From an uncultured Collinsella sp. (GTDB lineage: Bacteria; Actinomycetota; Coriobacteriia; Coriobacteriales; Coriobacteriaceae), in assembly GCA_902489945.1 (NCBI GenBank), contig CABUBZ010000029.1, positions 1 to 23,948 on the forward strand: a stretch of DNA of 23,948 nt, read 5' to 3'. Both the position numbers and the translations under genes were made by a program. A model generated the notes under the pieces. That model did no database searches, was not told the DNA's origin, and was given only the letters and a program-made list of their open reading frames with translations. Positions 22,361 through 23,948 of the stretch are shown piece after piece. Every line of letters starts with the position of its first letter. Within the stretch, counting starts at the first letter, position 1.

Positions 22361-23110
22361 ATGTTGCTCGAGGGCAAGAAAGCAATCGTCACCGGAGGCA
22401 CGCGCGGTATCGGCTATGCCATTGCCTGCCGTTTTATCGAGGAGGGTGCCGCCGTCACCGTCTTTGGCTCGCGTCAGGAGACTGCCGATGCAGCCGTTGA
22501 GAAGCTGGCAGCCGTCTATCCCGACGCCAAGGTCTGGGGTCGTTCCTGCGATCTCACCTCGCTCGAGGCCGTGACTGAGGCCTTTACCCAGGCTGCAGCC
22601 GACATGGGCGGTCTCGATACGGTCGTCAACAACGCCGGCATCTCCCAGCGCTCGCCCCTTTTGGACTACACGGCCGAGGAGTTCGCAAAGGTCATGGACC
22701 TTAACGTCGTCGCTGTCTTTAATGGCCACCAGGCTGCCGCCAAGATCATGACCGAGGCCGGCCACGGCGGCACCATCACTACCACAAGCTCGATGGTCGC
22801 CAAGTACGGCCAGCCCTCTGGCGTCGGCTACCCCACGTCCAAGTTTGCCGTCAACGGAATGGTCCAGTCGCTCTCGCGCGAGCTCGCCCCCATGGGTATT
22901 CGCGTCAACGCCGTCGCCCCAGGCGTAACCAAGACCGATATGGTCGCCAACCTGCCCGAAGAGGTCATCAAGCCCATCATCGCCACCATCCCGCTCGGCC
23001 GCATGGGCGAGCCCGAGGATGTCGCCAACGCCTTTGTCTTCTTGGCAAGCGACATGTCCTCCTATGTCACGGGCGCCATCCTCCCCGTCGACGGAGCCGC
23101 CCGCTCCTAA
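22361..23110 (+). CDS. Short-chain dehydrogenase, BaiA/FabG-like
   Basis: This 249-residue protein is a classical short-chain dehydrogenase/reductase. It has the cofactor motif TGGTRGIG (11-18), NNAG (90-93), the catalytic Ser143/144-Tyr157-Lys161 set (SSMVAKYG, GYPTSK), APGVTKTDM (186-194) and the C-terminal VDGA. From memory it matches clostridial BaiA (3-alpha-hydroxy bile acid dehydrogenase) well along its length, for example ITGGTRGIG, INNAGI, MD-NV--VFNG and VGYP-SK, with Tyr157/Lys161 at the same numbers. It could equally be a 3-oxoacyl-ACP reductase or another alcohol dehydrogenase. Ser37-Arg38 after the second strand favours NADP(H). The ATG at 22361 has GGAGG 5 nt upstream. It is a single gene with its own terminator. 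Confidence 0.85.
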   Translation: MLLEGKKAIVTGGTRGIGYAIACRFIEEGAAVTVFGSRQETADAAVEKLAAVYPDAKVWGRSCDLTSLEAVTEAFTQAAADMGGLDTVVNNAGISQRSPLLDYTAEEFAKVMDLNVVAVFNGHQAAAKIMTEAGHGGTITTTSSMVAKYGQPSGVGYPTSKFAVNGMVQSLSRELAPMGIRVNAVAPGVTKTDMVANLPEEVIKPIIATIPLGRMGEPEDVANAFVFLASDMSSYVTGAILPVDGAARS

Positions 23111-23154
23111 GGGGCCACAAGCCTCAGCTCCCAGCCTCAATATTGCTCAACCAA

Positions 23155-23198
23155 AAGGCGCGCTGTCTGCATCAACTGCAGGCAGCGCGCCTTCTTCT
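23155..23198 (+). terminator. Terminator of the short-chain dehydrogenase gene
   Basis: AAGGCGCGCTGTCTGCA and TGCAGGCAGCGCGCCTT pair over 17 bp with one wobble around a 5-nt loop, followed by CTTCT. The flanking A run on the left also makes it usable from the other strand. Confidence 0.88.
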
Positions 23199-23207
23199 GT
23201 TTGAAGT

Positions 23208-23563
23208 GGAAGCCGTGTCCCAGAATTCCGGCTCAGACCGGGACGCAGCTTCCCTCAGGGCCATGTTTCGGAAAATGTGCCCCGTTTTGAACGCCGATTC
23301 TGGGACACCGTTTCCGCAACGGGTCTCTCGCGGAAACTGTATCCCACTCTGAGCGCCCATTCCGGGACACAGTTTCCCCAAGGCCTTTGTTTCGGAAAGC
23401 GCATCCCATTACGCGTCTTCAAACTGGGACGCGCTTTCCGGCAGGGGTCCAAAGCGGAAACTGCATCCCGCTCTGAGCGTCCATTCTGGGATGTGGCTTC
23501 CCGATGGGGGCCGATGCGGAAACCGCATCCCGTTCCGAGCCTTCAAAGCGGGACGCGCCTTCC
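23208..23563. repeat. Six-unit inverted-repeat array, exact 62-bp period
   Basis: Fourteen-nt arms alternate in orientation with constant spacers. Right arms (type GGAAACTGTATCCC) start at 23208, 23270, 23332, 23394, 23456 and 23518. Left arms (type GGGACACAGTTTCC) start at 23240, 23302, 23364, 23426, 23488 and 23550. Every step is exactly 62 bp, and spacers are always 18 nt (right to left arm) and 16 nt (left to right arm). The 18-nt spacers are themselves related (for example ACTCTGAGCGCCCATTCC and GCTCTGAGCGTCCATTCT). Arms have diverged, but several pairs keep pairing through G-T wobble on one strand. The array fills the gap between two convergent 3' ends. A period of 62 is not a multiple of 3, so it is not coding. 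No protein partner is visible. Confidence 0.9.
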
Positions 23564-23580
23564 CCTAGGGAAGCATCTCG

Positions 23581-23948
23581 TTATTTGCCGTCGTCGTCCT
23601 GGGCTTCATCGCGCGCGTAGAGCTCCAGCATGCGGCGGCGGTATTCGTGCACGGCGAGCTTGGCGCGCTCCAGGCGGCGGCGCTCACGCGGAGTCAGCTT
23701 GGACGGGTCGATCTCGTCGCCATAGGTCTTCTCTGCCAGCAAATGAGCGGCGTCCACGATACGGGCATCGATGTGCCCGCTTGCCGCCTCGGTCGAGAGG
23801 CGGTCGGCAATGGAATCAAGGGTAGGTATGCCGTCGAGCGAACGCCCATGTCCATGCGAGGTCAGCAGCTCGTGCTCGCGTGCGAGCAGGCTCGCCAAAT
23901 CGTGATGGGCGCGCAGGATGTCGAACGCATCGGATGGATGCTCGGCAA
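23581..23948 (-). CDS. 3' part of an unidentified gene (runs off the window)
   Basis: An open frame reads in from beyond the right edge and ends at TAA 23581-23583; at least 122 residues are visible. The product is hydrophilic and helical with a strongly basic stretch (LTPRERRRLERAKLAVHEYR) and an acidic tail ending DEAQDDDGK. A TTG at 23898 is in frame, but the frame stays open to the edge, so it is probably internal. I do not recognise the family. It converges on the short-chain dehydrogenase, with the 62-bp array in between. No terminator of its own is seen other than the array. Confidence 0.7.
   Translation of the reverse strand, partial: AEHPSDAFDILRAHHDLASLLAREHELLTSHGHGRSLDGIPTLDSIADRLSTEAASGHIDARIVDAAHLLAEKTYGDEIDPSKLTPRERRRLERAKLAVHEYRRRMLELYARDEAQDDDGK

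Noticed and set aside
22361..23110. Identity as the Collinsella 7-beta-hydroxysteroid dehydrogenase
   Set aside because: The remembered 7-beta enzyme has a different cofactor motif (GATEGVG) and a longer C-terminal extension; this protein fits BaiA/FabG instead.
23208..23563. Reading the array as a CRISPR
   Set aside because: The conserved parts are 14-nt arms in alternating orientation and the 'spacers' are related to each other. No cas gene or leader is seen.
23277..23825. A 182-codon plus-strand open frame through the repeat array
   Set aside because: The 62-bp period shifts frame each unit, so the repeats cannot encode a repeated peptide, and the frame then runs antisense to the gene at 23581.

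Overview
The window looks like chromosomal DNA of a high-GC, anaerobic gut actinobacterium of the class Coriobacteriia, most likely Collinsella or a close relative. I infer this from the overall protein character, the strong Shine-Dalgarno sites, the gene content (infC-rpmI-rplT, a RecJ-helicase fusion next to a long RSH gene, a Liv system with Tat-type lipoprotein binding proteins) and a BaiA-like dehydrogenase. No search was possible, so the genus is an inference. Nearly all DNA is coding. I see no insertion sequence, transposase, integrase or CRISPR-Cas gene.

Layout. 1-290: leader-like DNA resembling the spacer just before a 23S rRNA gene, pointing left out of the window. 292-1535: translation operon infC-rpmI-rplT (minus) with a strong terminator; infC probably starts at AUA. 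1560-2068: structured infC leader, a duplicated tRNA-Leu 3' end with its terminator, a palindrome-rich insert, and an intact tRNA-Leu(CAA). 2108-3541: transglutaminase-like protein with its own promoter. 3683-3775: a 93-nt foldback. 3798-4664: class II fructose-bisphosphate aldolase. 4859-11294: a minus-strand block read as recJ/recQ-like fusion, bifunctional (p)ppGpp synthetase/hydrolase, then a metallo-beta-lactamase-fold hydrolase; a 21-codon leader ORF overlaps the start of the fusion gene. 11569-12567: BASS-family transporter (plus). 12598-14076: cutC followed almost immediately by a DUF4931 (GalT-like) gene (minus). 14135-14241: a second long inverted repeat and a strong terminator. 14252-20551: a complete branched-chain amino acid type (Liv) ABC system (minus): two paralogous binding proteins, then LivH, LivM, LivG and LivF. 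20803-22146: homoserine dehydrogenase (plus). 22361-23110: BaiA-like short-chain dehydrogenase (plus). 23208-23563: an array of inverted repeats with an exact 62-bp period. 23581-end: 3' part of an unidentified gene (minus).

How the genes fit together. The Liv operon (uptake of amino acids or similar small ligands) sits beside homoserine dehydrogenase (Thr/Met branch of the aspartate pathway) and in the same window as the stringent-response enzyme, so amino-acid supply and its sensing are a plausible shared theme. The BASS transporter and BaiA-like dehydrogenase could both touch bile acids, but they are more than 9 kb apart and each family has other substrates.

The most unusual item is the 62-bp-period array between two convergent genes. 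Other points worth checking are the RecJ-helicase fusion with its overlapping leader ORF, the infC AUA start, the tRNA-Leu 3'-end duplication and the two long single foldbacks.
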